Position numbers and translations under genes: made by a program | DNA from: Lactobacillus sp. W8174 | GTDB lineage: Bacteria; Bacillota; Bacilli; Lactobacillales; Lactobacillaceae | Assembly (NCBI RefSeq): GCF_016100975.1 | Contig: NZ_JACFRN010000001.1 | Coordinates: 609,286 to 673,285, forward strand | Reading direction: 5' to 3' | Length of the DNA stretch: 64,000 nt | The notes under the pieces: model-generated | The model's database searches: none | What the model was told of the DNA's origin: nothing | What the model saw: only the letters and a program-made list of their open reading frames with translations | Shown here: positions 19,520 through 28,013 of the stretch, piece after piece | Layout of the letters: the number at the start of each line of letters is the position of its first letter | Numbering within the stretch: the stretch's first letter is position 1

Positions 19520-21361
19520 TTATTCACTAAAAAGTATTTGACCAATGTCTTGTTTCAAATTATTAACTGAAAAGTTTTTATTTTTAACTCTTTTATTTTT
19601 TTGCGGCAAAGCAACAATAACTATTGGATCTTTATCTTTTGCCTTAATTTTATTCAAATTCATATTAACAAGAATATCTCCGTGTTTTACTTGCTGTCCT
19701 TTTTTTACTTTTACTTCGAAAGGTTCACCATTTAAGTCAACAGTGTCAATTCCCAGATGAAGTAAGATTTCAGTACCATCTTTGGTTTTTAACCCTAAAG
19801 CGTGCTTACTTTTTGCAATCATTGTTACCTCACCAGTAACAGGACTATAAATCTCCTCACTTTCTGGTATAACAGCAAAACCATCTCCGAGCATACCTTT
19901 TGAAAACATGTCATCTTTTACATTACTTAAAGGGATAATTTTTCCTTTAACTGGTAAATATATATTATTTGTAGCCTTTCGTTGGCCTCGTTTGCTAAAA
20001 AATAATGTTAAGCCAAAAGACAATAAAGCTGATAAACAAAGAACTAATATTGCAACCCATAGGTTCATATCCATTTGTCCATTATTTGCATGTATAAAAG
20101 TTGGTAAAGCTGCTATTCCAGGCGAAACAATTGCATATTGTTTTAATCCCAAAAATCCTGCTAAAATCCCAACTAAGCCTGAAGCAGCCATTGTGCTTAA
20201 AAATGCAATTTTATTTTTAATTAAGATACCAAATAATGCCGGTTCCGTTATACCCATTAAACCTGTCAGGCCAGAAGAGAGGCCTAACTGTTTTTCTTTA
20301 CTATTATTACTATATACAGCTACAGCCAAAGCTGATGCACCAACTGCTACATTAGCAGCTAACATACCAGGAAGAATAAAGGCATCATATCCAGTAGTTG
20401 AAACGGCTGCAATACAAATTGGAAATAAGGCCTGATTGGTACCAGTCATAACAAGGAATGGAGTGATCGCTGCAATGATTCCGACAGAAAACCAGCCAAA
20501 TTTTAAATTGATAAATTTTAAAATATTAGCAATAATAGAACCAATTTGAAATCCCAGAGGACCTAACCATAATAAAGTTATTGGAACAACAATTAGCATT
20601 GTAACTAACGGGTTTACGAAAAATTTAATACTTTTCGGAACTACCTTTTCCAAAACTAGGTCAACCAATTTCATAAAGATAATGCCCAACAAAACAGGAA
20701 TTACAGAGGTATTATATTGTATTTGTGGAATAGGTAATCCCAAAAAGCTCAAACCTTTTGCCGAATCAATGGTTTTATATACTAAAACAGCACCTAAAAA
20801 TCCACCCATCATAGGATTCAGATTTAATTTCCGGGCTGCACTGTACCCCAAATAAAGAGGTAAAAAGAAATAGCCTGCTTGATAAATAGCAAATAAAACT
20901 GTGTAAGTCCCACTCTTTGTACTTAAACCAAAAAATGATGTTCCAATATTTAAAACTGCGGAAATCAATCCAGCAGCAACTAAAACTCCTAGTATTGGTA
21001 CAAAAGTACCTGATATAAAGTCAATTATAGTATGCCCAAGATTTGACCACGAAAAATTAGTATTTTTTATATTATCTGTTTTTTCATGGCTTTGGTGATC
21101 TGTTTTATCATTAGTACCATTAATCTTAATAATTTCGTTATAAACGTTTGCTACGTCTGTTCCGATAACTACTTGATATTCTTTTCCGTGATTTACAGTG
21201 CCTGCCACCTGTTCTATATTTTTAATTGCTGTATCATTTATATTTTGAACATTATGAACACGTATACGTAGTCTCGTAGCACAATGATTTATATTTTCAA
21301 TATTTTTACTTCCTCCAACATTGTCATAAATTTGTTGCGCCAAACTTTTATAGCTGAGCAT
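19520..21361 (-). CDS. bglP: Beta-glucoside PTS transporter, fused IIBCA
   Basis: 613-residue membrane transporter. Order: IIB domain (1-85) with the phospho-acceptor Cys in NINHCATRLRIRV, IIC membrane domain (about 100-450) with multiple helices including GFLGAVLVYK and TGITEPALFG-like segments, then a Crr-type IIA domain (about 480-600) with the His-containing HLGIDTVDL. Together they phosphorylate and import beta-glucosides such as salicin, arbutin or cellobiose. The start is ATG at 21361, preceded by GGGGTG. The upstream GH1 stop codon (21363-21365) is only 1 nt away, so the genes are tightly coupled and the imported 6-phospho-glucoside is cleaved by that enzyme. Confidence 0.94.
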   Translation of the reverse strand: MLSYKSLAQQIYDNVGGSKNIENINHCATRLRIRVHNVQNINDTAIKNIEQVAGTVNHGKEYQVVIGTDVANVYNEIIKINGTNDKTDHQSHEKTDNIKNTNFSWSNLGHTIIDFISGTFVPILGVLVAAGLISAVLNIGTSFFGLSTKSGTYTVLFAIYQAGYFFLPLYLGYSAARKLNLNPMMGGFLGAVLVYKTIDSAKGLSFLGLPIPQIQYNTSVIPVLLGIIFMKLVDLVLEKVVPKSIKFFVNPLVTMLIVVPITLLWLGPLGFQIGSIIANILKFINLKFGWFSVGIIAAITPFLVMTGTNQALFPICIAAVSTTGYDAFILPGMLAANVAVGASALAVAVYSNNSKEKQLGLSSGLTGLMGITEPALFGILIKNKIAFLSTMAASGLVGILAGFLGLKQYAIVSPGIAALPTFIHANNGQMDMNLWVAILVLCLSALLSFGLTLFFSKRGQRKATNNIYLPVKGKIIPLSNVKDDMFSKGMLGDGFAVIPESEEIYSPVTGEVTMIAKSKHALGLKTKDGTEILLHLGIDTVDLNGEPFEVKVKKGQQVKHGDILVNMNLNKIKAKDKDPIVIVALPQKNKRVKNKNFSVNNLKQDIGQILFSE

Positions 21362-21362
21362 G

Positions 21363-22802
21363 TTATTCACCCCAATCTTCTCCATTTGACTTAACTAACT
21401 TTGAATACCAGTAATATGAATCCTTAGGTATTCTTCTAAAATTAAGTTTCTTTTCATCGGTAGTGTTAACATAAACAAAGCCATATCGTTTTGACATGCC
21501 ATTACCTGTACTTAGCACATCTAAAAAAGTCCAAGGATTATATCCAAACACTTTACAGCCATCTTGTATTGCTAAACCAACTTGTTTAATTTGTTCGCGC
21601 AAAAAGGTTATTCTTTCTGGATCGTGAACTTTTCCATCATCACTTACTTTTTCATGTTCTCCATAACCATTTTCAGTAATAATCATTGGTAATTGATAGT
21701 GATCCCAAACATAGCGCAACATATATCTTAAAGAAACAGGATCTTTTTCCCAATCCCAATCCGTATACTCGACATATGGATTTCTTACCAATTGATATAG
21801 ACCAGGAACTTTGGGGAATATTAATCCGCCCTTTTTACCGGTTTTATTGAGTATATATGCTTGAGATGTATCATTTTGAGAACAATATTTTGCCGTGTTT
21901 GAACGATAGCAATTTAAACCAAAATAGTCTATTTTAGCTTGTTTTATTAAATCCATGTCTCCAGGACGAATATCTGGGTCAATTTGATATTGTTTCCAAT
22001 AGTTTTTTATAAAACCGTTGTATTCTCTATGCACATAAAGATCATTCCAAACTTTTTCTGTTAGTTCTTCGGCATTCATAGCGGCAATTTGATCTTGCGG
22101 ATTACATGAATATGGATAAATAGGAACATATCCAGGAACAGGTCCAATTTTGCCATCAGGGACTAATTCATGACAAGCAATAACTGCTTTAGCGTGACAC
22201 AAATTCATAACATGATTAACTTTCCATTTGTCTTTAAACCATGTGTCTGGATGTTTATCTATACCCAACCAATCACCGTAGCAAATTTGCATATTTTGTT
22301 CATTAATTGAAAGCCAATATTTGACACGATCGCCAAATTCAGAGAAAAGCGTTCTGGCATATTTATCAAATTCTTTTATTATCCCTCTGCCATACCAGCC
22401 GTCATATTCTTGGTCTATCCATACTGGCATATCATAGTGATAAATGGTAACAATTGGTGTAATATTATATCTCAATAACTCATTAATTAAATCATTATAG
22501 AAATTTATTCCTTGCTGATTCAATTTACCATCTTTAGTTGGATAAATTCTAGACCAAGATATTGAGAATCTATAGGATGTTAGACCTGCTTCAGCCATCA
22601 AGCGTATATCTTCCTTATAGTGGTGATAATGATCAGAAGCATATGTGTCATCGGCATAGGGCTTTTTCTTTCTTGAGTTTAAATCCATTAAAGATAAAGT
22701 CTTTCCGTCTTCTTCAACTGCTCCTTCAATTTGCCATGAGGATGATGACCCTCCCCATAAAAATCCTTTTGGAAATATCGGTTTTTCAATGTACTCTTTC
22801 AT
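21363..22802 (-). CDS. 6-phospho-beta-glucosidase (GH1)
   Basis: 479-residue GH1 enzyme cleaving 6-phospho-beta-glucosides imported by BglP into glucose-6-phosphate and an aglycone or glucose. The acid/base Glu is present in SINEQN (codon 22301-22299), and the nucleophile Glu in ITENGYG (codon 21674-21672). The FLWGGSSSSWQIEGA start and the phosphate-binding [10 protein letters not shown] loop are intact. It therefore has a complete active site, unlike the GH1 enzyme at 561-2018. The ribosome binding site is GAGAGGAAG. It sits between the regulator gene and bglP in one operon. Confidence 0.95.
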   Translation of the reverse strand: MKEYIEKPIFPKGFLWGGSSSSWQIEGAVEEDGKTLSLMDLNSRKKKPYADDTYASDHYHHYKEDIRLMAEAGLTSYRFSISWSRIYPTKDGKLNQQGINFYNDLINELLRYNITPIVTIYHYDMPVWIDQEYDGWYGRGIIKEFDKYARTLFSEFGDRVKYWLSINEQNMQICYGDWLGIDKHPDTWFKDKWKVNHVMNLCHAKAVIACHELVPDGKIGPVPGYVPIYPYSCNPQDQIAAMNAEELTEKVWNDLYVHREYNGFIKNYWKQYQIDPDIRPGDMDLIKQAKIDYFGLNCYRSNTAKYCSQNDTSQAYILNKTGKKGGLIFPKVPGLYQLVRNPYVEYTDWDWEKDPVSLRYMLRYVWDHYQLPMIITENGYGEHEKVSDDGKVHDPERITFLREQIKQVGLAIQDGCKVFGYNPWTFLDVLSTGNGMSKRYGFVYVNTTDEKKLNFRRIPKDSYYWYSKLVKSNGEDWGE

Positions 22803-22870
22803 ATCTATCTTCCTCTCTTCCTCATCTATCCAAATTATAGATTTGACTCGGAAGCAAGGCGCATCAGCAT

Positions 22871-22898
22871 TTGAACCCTATTTATCTGTAGGGTTCAA
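22871..22898 (-). promoter_or_regulatory. Hairpin spanning the stop codon of the RpiR gene
   Basis: TTGAACCCTA and TAGGGTTCAA form a perfect 10 bp stem with an 8 nt loop. It covers the last codons and stop of the regulator gene and is not followed by a T-run on the minus strand, so it is not an ordinary terminator. It could stabilise or cleave the operon mRNA between regulator and enzyme genes. Confidence 0.45.
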
Positions 22899-23657
22899 AA
22901 AAAGATTCCTGTAATTATTAGCCAAAATTGCAAGGAAGTAAGGGACACCAAACTCTCTGTATATTTGAGCATTAGCAGTTTGATCAACATGACTCATAAA
23001 ATATACGTACGTAAATTTGTTTGTAAATTCTTTAAGTCTATTACAGGTTATTAAAATTGATTTAGAGGGACAGCTATGAACATAATCCCCAATCTTTTCT
23101 GCGTATTTTCCTGTAACAGAGATAGAAAATATTAAATCTGTTTTTTGAAAATTTTCTTTTATTTTTAAAAATTGTGTTTTCGTTGTTATTGGAAAAACTA
23201 TTTTTCCGCACCTTGCTAATTCAATTTGAAACTCCTTAGAAACATTATTTTCAGTATTTTCCGCGAGTATATAGAATTTAGAAGAATTTTTTATTCTTTC
23301 ACTTATTCTACCCACTTCGTCAGTATTCATTCGATTGTCCAACTCTCGTATAATTGCAAGAATTTCTGAGGTTAAGTTTTTTCTGTATGCAGAATCAGTA
23401 ACTACATCCCCCATAGAATTATTTTCAATCATTGCTTTTTTTAAATTAAAGAAGTTTTCAAAACCAATTCGCTGACAATATCTTCTGATGCTGGATCGAG
23501 ATACGTTGCATTTCTCAGCTATTGTATAAATATTAAAGTTTTTTGCTTCATAATAATGGCTAATAAAATACTCAGCTAAAATTGTATCTATATCGCTAGA
23601 ATCAACACTGATAGTTTTTGTCAAATTTCCTAAAATATTTGCTTGGACTGGATTCAT
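22878..23657 (-). CDS. RpiR/MurR-family transcriptional regulator (HTH_6 plus SIS)
   Basis: 259 residues. The N-terminal helix-turn-helix domain (1-80) carries IYTIAEKCNVSRSSIRRYCQRIGFENFFNLKK, the RpiR-type pattern. A C-terminal SIS sugar-phosphate-binding domain follows (about 105-240), including DLIFSISVTGKYAEKI. Such proteins sense sugar phosphates. It heads the operon with a GH1 enzyme and BglP (76 nt before the GH1 gene), so the likely inducer is a phosphorylated glucoside or glucose-6-phosphate. It is slightly shorter than most family members (about 280), and the SIS motif is somewhat divergent. Confidence 0.88.
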   Translation of the reverse strand: MNPVQANILGNLTKTISVDSSDIDTILAEYFISHYYEAKNFNIYTIAEKCNVSRSSIRRYCQRIGFENFFNLKKAMIENNSMGDVVTDSAYRKNLTSEILAIIRELDNRMNTDEVGRISERIKNSSKFYILAENTENNVSKEFQIELARCGKIVFPITTKTQFLKIKENFQKTDLIFSISVTGKYAEKIGDYVHSCPSKSILITCNRLKEFTNKFTYVYFMSHVDQTANAQIYREFGVPYFLAILANNYRNLFLNPTDK

Positions 23658-23850
23658 TTAATATCCCTTCTTATTCTCTGAAGAAAAAACATATCAAAGT
23701 TTACAAACAACAACCCTTTTACCTATAATACCAAATATTTAAAACTAAATTTATAGAATAATAAGCTGATTAAATTTTTACTTAGAAACGAAGTTTTAGC
23801 CTCTGATGTATGTATATGTTTTTTAAGGAAAAAATTCAGGATAAAATTAA

Positions 23851-23890
23851 AAAGGACCATCTCTAATCCAAAATTTGAGGTTAGTCCTTT
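23851..23890 (-). terminator. Terminator after the MFS pseudogene
   Basis: AAAGGAC and GTCCTTT with further partly paired bases inside. The minus strand continues TTTTTAATTTT. Confidence 0.7.
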
Positions 23891-23935
23891 ACTAGAGTTT
23901 AATAAAATATTTTTTTAGAGACAAAATAATAATTT

Positions 23936-25126
23936 TCATAGTTTTCCTAATTTACCTAAACCAGTAACTATAGTTATAAGCATTGAAAAGAACATACAGA
24001 TAGCGGCAACAACGAATATTGAATGTACTTCTGCTTTGATTAAAAATCCACTAACTAAAGACATAATTGGTCCTATAATCCTGGTTAACGAAGTTGAAAT
24101 CGAAGTTATGGTGCCTTTGTATTGGTCTGGGGTTTCTGCTTGAATAACAGTAAAGAAGTTGGCTTGCGACCAGACGCTACCAAACGAAACCAATGCGTAA
24201 CCAAAAGTGACCCAAAAAAATGACTGGACATCAAGCATAATTAGGAAGCCTACCATTATCAACAAGGCTATCAGAATCATTTGCATACCTAGTCTCATGT
24301 TTTTATTAATTCATAAATAAATAAAATTGCCTAGAATACTTGCAATCGCTGCTACCGTGAAAAAGATGCTGACCATATTAACAGAAACTTTCATTTCTTG
24401 TTTTAACAAAAAAGTAAGCATGGGAACAACTGCTTGAAAGCCAATATTTGCCACGAAAAAACTTGCAATCAGCCATTTAATATCATGATTTCTAGATAAA
24501 AAAGTGATTCCCTCTTTTGCACTTTTATTAAATGACTTTTCACCTTTTACTGACTTTTTTTCTATATGTAAAGGTTCATAATCTTTAATAACATAAGTTA
24601 AGTAACCAAAGCTTAAGGCATCCAGTAAAAAGCCACCAAGATAATTAATTAAATTAATAATGACAGCAGCAATACCTGGACCAAAAGTTTTTTGAATCGA
24701 CGAAATTAATCCCATTTGTCCTGAAACAGATGAAAGTTCTTCTTTTTTAACCGACTCGGCTATGAATATTTGATATCCAGTCCAAGTAATTAAATCAAAT
24801 GTACCAAGTATAAAGACTACTAATAAAAGCCAATATAATGAAATGTTTTTTATAGCCAAAAATGGTGCAATTATAATTAGCACCATTTGCATTATTAAAG
24901 AAAAGAGCATGATTTTCTTACGAGAATATATATCAAAAATGGGTCCAATTGTTAGTCCAAATAGAGCTGTCGGCAGATATTCAACTGCAGTTAACAGTCC
25001 CATTATGACTGATGAATGGGTTCTAGACAGCATCAGCAATGGAATTGCAAAAGTGTAAAATTGATCACCCAGTCCTGAAATGGCATAGCCTAAAAGTAGT
25101 TTGTTTTTTTGTGTTAAATTTTTCAT
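23936..25126 (-). pseudogene. MFS transporter interrupted by a single in-frame TGA
   Basis: Two adjacent reading frames are one gene. The first runs from ATG 25126 to a TGA at 24313-24311 (codon 272 of 397). The second continues in exactly the same frame from 24310 to the stop at 23936. Removing the one TGA restores a 12-helix MFS protein of about 396 residues, with the N-terminal motif LLGYAISGLGDQFYTFAIPL and the cytoplasmic loop IYSRKKIM, of the macrolide-efflux/MFS_3 type common in lactobacilli. The join reads NFIYL-stop-INKNMRLGMQM, so a TGG Trp to TGA change is the simplest explanation. It is alone in its transcript. Readthrough or a sequencing error are alternatives. Confidence 0.85.
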
Positions 25127-25322
25127 TGTGACTTCTTTTTTAAATTTACGACAAACTATGTGCTTAACTATTATAATGCACATATTTTTCTTTTTTTAGT
25201 TTAAATTAAATTGAGTAGTTTTATTGTTAGTAAAATAGTTTTTAAATCAGATCGTTTTTTGATTTATTTTTAGTATAATAAATATATATAAATAGAATAA
25301 CTTATTTGAAAAGTGATAAAAC
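25127..25322. other. Intergenic region between MFS pseudogene and DUF2628 remnant
   Basis: AT-rich. It should contain the divergent promoters. A plus-strand TATAAT-like stretch lies near 25275-25285. Nothing else is recognised. Confidence 0.4.
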
Positions 25323-25601
25323 ATGAGTAATTAAACAGGTAAAAGTTGGGGCAAGTTGGACAGCCCTTTTCTTTGGTGCGTGGGTACCAATTTTCAGAGG
25401 AGATTGGAAGTTTGCCATTCTTTTTGGAATTATTCATTACTTGAATTTTGTTCTTTTGGAATTATAGGATTAATTATAAGAATTGTAACCTGTGTCAAAT
25501 ATAATTCTTGGTATATATCAGAACTACTAAATAATGGTTATTTTCCTGCTGATAAAACATCTGAACAGGTATTAAGACAAAAAGGTCTTTACCTAATTTG
25601 A
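25323..25601 (+). pseudogene. Decayed DUF2628-family membrane protein gene
   Basis: The plus strand holds a broken small gene. After ATG at 25323 the frame stops within four codons (TAA). In a second frame from 25339 the sequence reads VKVGASWTALFFGAW, VPIFRGDWKFAIL, a typical DUF2628 start, and stops with TAG at 25465-25467. In the original frame the family's C-terminal part follows, YNSWYISELLNNGYFPADK, ending with TGA at 25599-25601. So the domain is present but scattered over two frames with at least two lesions and probably a lost membrane segment. DUF2628 proteins are small membrane proteins of unknown function. The single 81-codon ORF here (TTG 25356) is a by-product of the frameshift. 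Confidence 0.65.
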
Positions 25602-25705
25602 GAGGATTTTAAATAAGCGGATTTATAATTACAAGTGGAATGGTAAACTTTAATACAACTAACTAAAATTAAACTATTCAATTAAAATACAATTATTACA
25701 AAATG

Positions 25706-25746
25706 TGACCTCAAAACTCAAAAAATATTTGGAGGTTATATTTTTT
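25706..25746 (+). terminator. Weak terminator after the DUF2628 remnant
   Basis: GACCTC and GAGGTT arms around an AT-rich loop, followed on the plus strand by TATATTTTTT. It lies just before the stop of the convergent small gene. Confidence 0.45.
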
Positions 25747-25756
25747 GATTAACAAT

Positions 25757-25972
25757 TTATTTCTTGATTTCACACGCACTCACAATTTCTGAGATGCGAA
25801 CTTCATTTTCTTCAGATCCTCCTATAAATGTTAATTCTGGTTCATCATCTTCTTCATTCATAATATCTTGGACAAATATTGTTTTCTTTTTACCATTTTT
25901 TAAATTAAATTGAACTGTTCTACCATAAAAAAGTTTTCCTAACTCTTGCAATGTCATTTTGTGTGGATCCAT
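25757..25972 (-). CDS. Small acidic protein of unknown function
   Basis: 71 residues starting MDPHKMTLQELGKLFYGR, with an acidic middle (NEEDDEPELTFIGG). AGGAAG lies about 9 nt upstream of the ATG. The pattern of short beta strands (VQFNLKNGKKKTIFVQDI, ELTFIGG) suggests a small SH3-like or Sm-like barrel, by appearance only. No family is recognised. The balanced codon use and good ribosome binding site support a real gene. It stands alone between a decayed gene and a long gap. Confidence 0.6.
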   Translation of the reverse strand: MDPHKMTLQELGKLFYGRTVQFNLKNGKKKTIFVQDIMNEEDDEPELTFIGGSEENEVRISEIVSACEIKK

Positions 25973-26362
25973 TTCATCAACTTCCTAGTCATTAAACAAT
26001 TATTATATAATTTTGATACTGAAATAAATAAGCATATAAATTATCATTTTTAAACACTCGGTGAATAACAAGTAACAATTATTTTCACTTTTTTAACTTT
26101 ATAACACTTACTTATTTTTTTACTGCTTTCCTTCATCATAATACTCTATTAATTCCTTTGTCTATATAGTTAATAAGCATTTTTACTACACGATTAATTG
26201 TTTCATATTATTTTTACTGAATAATCTTTCACAGAAAATGTTTATCAAAATGGATTGTTATCCATTAACAAATGCTTCAATCTAATTTCCGTATTCAAAG
26301 AATAAAATAATTAGATTATTTATTCTTTTATGCAGTGCAAATACCGTTCGCAGACAAAATAA

Positions 26363-26495
26363 AGAGTCTGGGAAAAAAGTGTTCTTTGAAGTTAAATTAA
26401 AAAATTTCACAATTTAAAAAGACCGACAAATCAACGTTTTATTGACGTGATTTGTCGGCCTTTTTTAGTTAGGTTAGAGTTTTTTCCCAGACTCT
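26363..26495. repeat. 133 bp element with perfect 16 bp terminal inverted repeats
   Basis: AGAGTCTGGGAAAAAA at 26363-26378 and its exact reverse complement at 26480-26495 enclose a strong hairpin (26415-26466). A related GTCYGGGAAAAAAGT sequence occurs at 61557-61571 next to another large hairpin. It may be a small dispersed intergenic repeat. Confidence 0.6.
26415..26466. terminator. tmRNA terminator (bidirectional hairpin)
   Basis: CCGACAAATCAACGT pairs with ACGTGATTTGTCGG with one bulged base. On the minus strand it is followed by TTTTT, about 45 nt after the tmRNA 3' end. A T-run is also present on the plus strand. Confidence 0.8.
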
Positions 26496-26510
26496 ATATT
26501 TAAATATTTA

Positions 26511-26873
26511 TGGAGGTGAGGGGAATTGAACCCCTGTCCAAACGCATTCCGTCACTGACATCTACGATCATAGTTATATTATTTGAACTTCACTAGTCCA
26601 AAACGCCATATAACAGGGCTAGTATGGACTAGCTAACCTGGAATGACTCTTTTTAACTATTCAGATGAGGTAGTTAAACGTAACTCACTAAGTTGATACT
26701 TGAATTCAGACGTGAGTAATCCGAAAACAAGCAACACATGCGCCTAAATTAGGCAGCTAATGCGTAAGAATTTTCTTTATTTGCAGTTATAAAACTGTGA
26801 CGTTTTTACGTAGACGTGACCTACGAACCGCAGTCAATGCGAATCTACGCCTGTCGAATCCCAAAACACCCCC
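26511..26873 (-). ncRNA. ssrA: Transfer-messenger RNA
   Basis: 363 nt on the minus strand. The 5' end GGGGGTG (26873-26867) pairs with CACCTCC at the 3' end (26518-26512), giving the alanyl acceptor stem; the T-arm AGGGG-TTCAATT-CCCCT precedes it. The CCA tail is not fully encoded after the discriminator A. The start also shows the conserved GGGATTCGACAGG. The tag ORF begins with resume codon GCA at 26784-26782 and stops with TAA at 26751-26749, encoding ANKENSYALAA. It rescues stalled ribosomes with SmpB and marks the peptides for ClpXP-type proteases. Pseudoknot regions follow the tag. Confidence 0.97.
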
Positions 26874-26943
26874 GCTTTGGGTAAAAACAATTATAGCATA
26901 ATATAGCAAACTTGCCTAATATTATAAAATCCTTTCTTATTTA

Positions 26944-27750
26944 TCAAAAAACAAATTTTTCAAAAGCCAAGGCTATACCATCTTGATCATTCGATGCAGT
27001 TTCAAAGTCAGCTTGTTTTTTTGCTTCTGCAGAACCATTATCCATGACTACTGAAGTTCCAGCTACTTGAAACATTGGTATGTCATTTCGTTCATCCCCA
27101 ATTGCCATTATTTCTTCCGTTTTGTAATTTAACTTTTGTGCTAAGTACTGTAATGCAATACCTTTATTAACATTGGCATGCATTACTTCTAAAAAATTAA
27201 CGGCTGCTCTGACAACATAATTATCTTGACCAAAAACATGCTTAACTTCAGCTTCAATTTTATCTAGTTTTTCTTTTTCATCGCCAAAAACGGCTTTGAT
27301 AACAGTTTCATTACTTGATAAATCTTGTGGTTTCCTAATCAATAATCCGGCATTGTTTTCCCATGCCTGCGTTACTGTTATTCTACCCACATTCAAATTG
27401 CTGGTAATAATTTGACTGTCAGCATTCACAATATTATAAAAAACTTTGTTTTTCTGACTAAATTTGTCAATTGCTTCATAAGTTTTTGCAGACAAACATT
27501 TCTCAAGTAATTTTACGTGCAACCCTGTTTCAATTACGGCACCATTAAAAGTTATTACATATTGATTATTGTTATTCAACGCTAATTCATCAATGAATTT
27601 TTTAACTCCAGCATAGGGTCTTCCTGAACATAAGACCACTTTAACATTTTTGCTAATTGCTTTTGTAATTGCTTCTCGAGAAGATTCTAGAATCTTACCT
27701 TGACTATTTAATAAAGTATCATCAACATCAACAGCTACTAATTTAATCAT
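26944..27750 (-). CDS. Cof-type HAD-IIB sugar phosphatase
   Basis: 268 residues. HAD motif I is AVDVDDTLLNS (nucleophile Asp), motif II is CSGRPYAG, and the C-terminal GDERNDIPMF supplies the magnesium-binding Asp residues; the IIB cap lies between. Such cytosolic enzymes dephosphorylate sugar phosphates, FMN precursors or pyridoxal phosphate with overlapping specificity, so the substrate cannot be named. It is a single gene between tmRNA and ackA. Two more Cof-type genes lie at 40964-41776 and 60691-61506. It is typical in length for the family. Confidence 0.92.
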   Translation of the reverse strand: MIKLVAVDVDDTLLNSQGKILESSREAITKAISKNVKVVLCSGRPYAGVKKFIDELALNNNNQYVITFNGAVIETGLHVKLLEKCLSAKTYEAIDKFSQKNKVFYNIVNADSQIITSNLNVGRITVTQAWENNAGLLIRKPQDLSSNETVIKAVFGDEKEKLDKIEAEVKHVFGQDNYVVRAAVNFLEVMHANVNKGIALQYLAQKLNYKTEEIMAIGDERNDIPMFQVAGTSVVMDNGSAEAKKQADFETASNDQDGIALAFEKFVF

Positions 27751-27967
27751 TTATGTTTCTTTCTAACAGTTAGTTATTATATATCGTGGCTTCTAAGCTT
27801 ACTTTTCATTATACAGAAATTTTAAAAATAAAAAATTGTATATCTAAACGATTTTAAACATTTATTTATGTTAACTGTTAACACAAAATATGTAAATTCT
27901 ATAACTAAGTCACTTCTAAGATCAGCAAATCTACCGCATATTAGCTCATTTTCAAAGCAAAAGAAAA

Positions 27968-27992
27968 ACCGTTAAGAAACTTTCTTAACGGT
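27968..27992 (-). terminator. Terminator of ackA
   Basis: ACCGTTAAGAAA and TTCTTAACGGT, with TTTTTCTTT following on the minus strand. It is 22 nt past the ackA stop. Confidence 0.88.
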
Positions 27993-28013
27993 CCATATAT
28001 TTTTCTAAATATA

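Larger units (their letters stand above)
25976..26510. other. 535 nt gap between small protein gene and tmRNA
   Basis: No convincing gene. From about 26299 to 26331 a 14 bp AT-rich inverted repeat (AAAGAATAAAATAAT, tag, ATTATTTATTCTTT) is present, and near 26251-26266 a short repeat ATGGAT-TGTT-ATCCAT. From 26363 to 26495 lies a nested inverted repeat with the tmRNA terminator inside. A 28-codon basic ORF on the minus strand near 26140-26055 has no ribosome binding site and was not called. Confidence 0.5.

Noticed and set aside
19348..19545. 65-codon minus-strand ORF after bglP
   Set aside because: It runs through the bglP terminator hairpin and overlaps the end of bglP. The protein is low-complexity Lys/Asn/Ile/Leu, as expected of AT-rich noncoding DNA.
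25356..25601. 81-codon ORF as an intact gene
   Set aside because: Only its C-terminal half matches DUF2628; the N-terminal family motif is in another frame, so it is part of a pseudogene.
26055..26140. 28-codon basic ORF on the minus strand
   Set aside because: No ribosome binding site, low-complexity Lys/Ser/Val content and no recognisable family.
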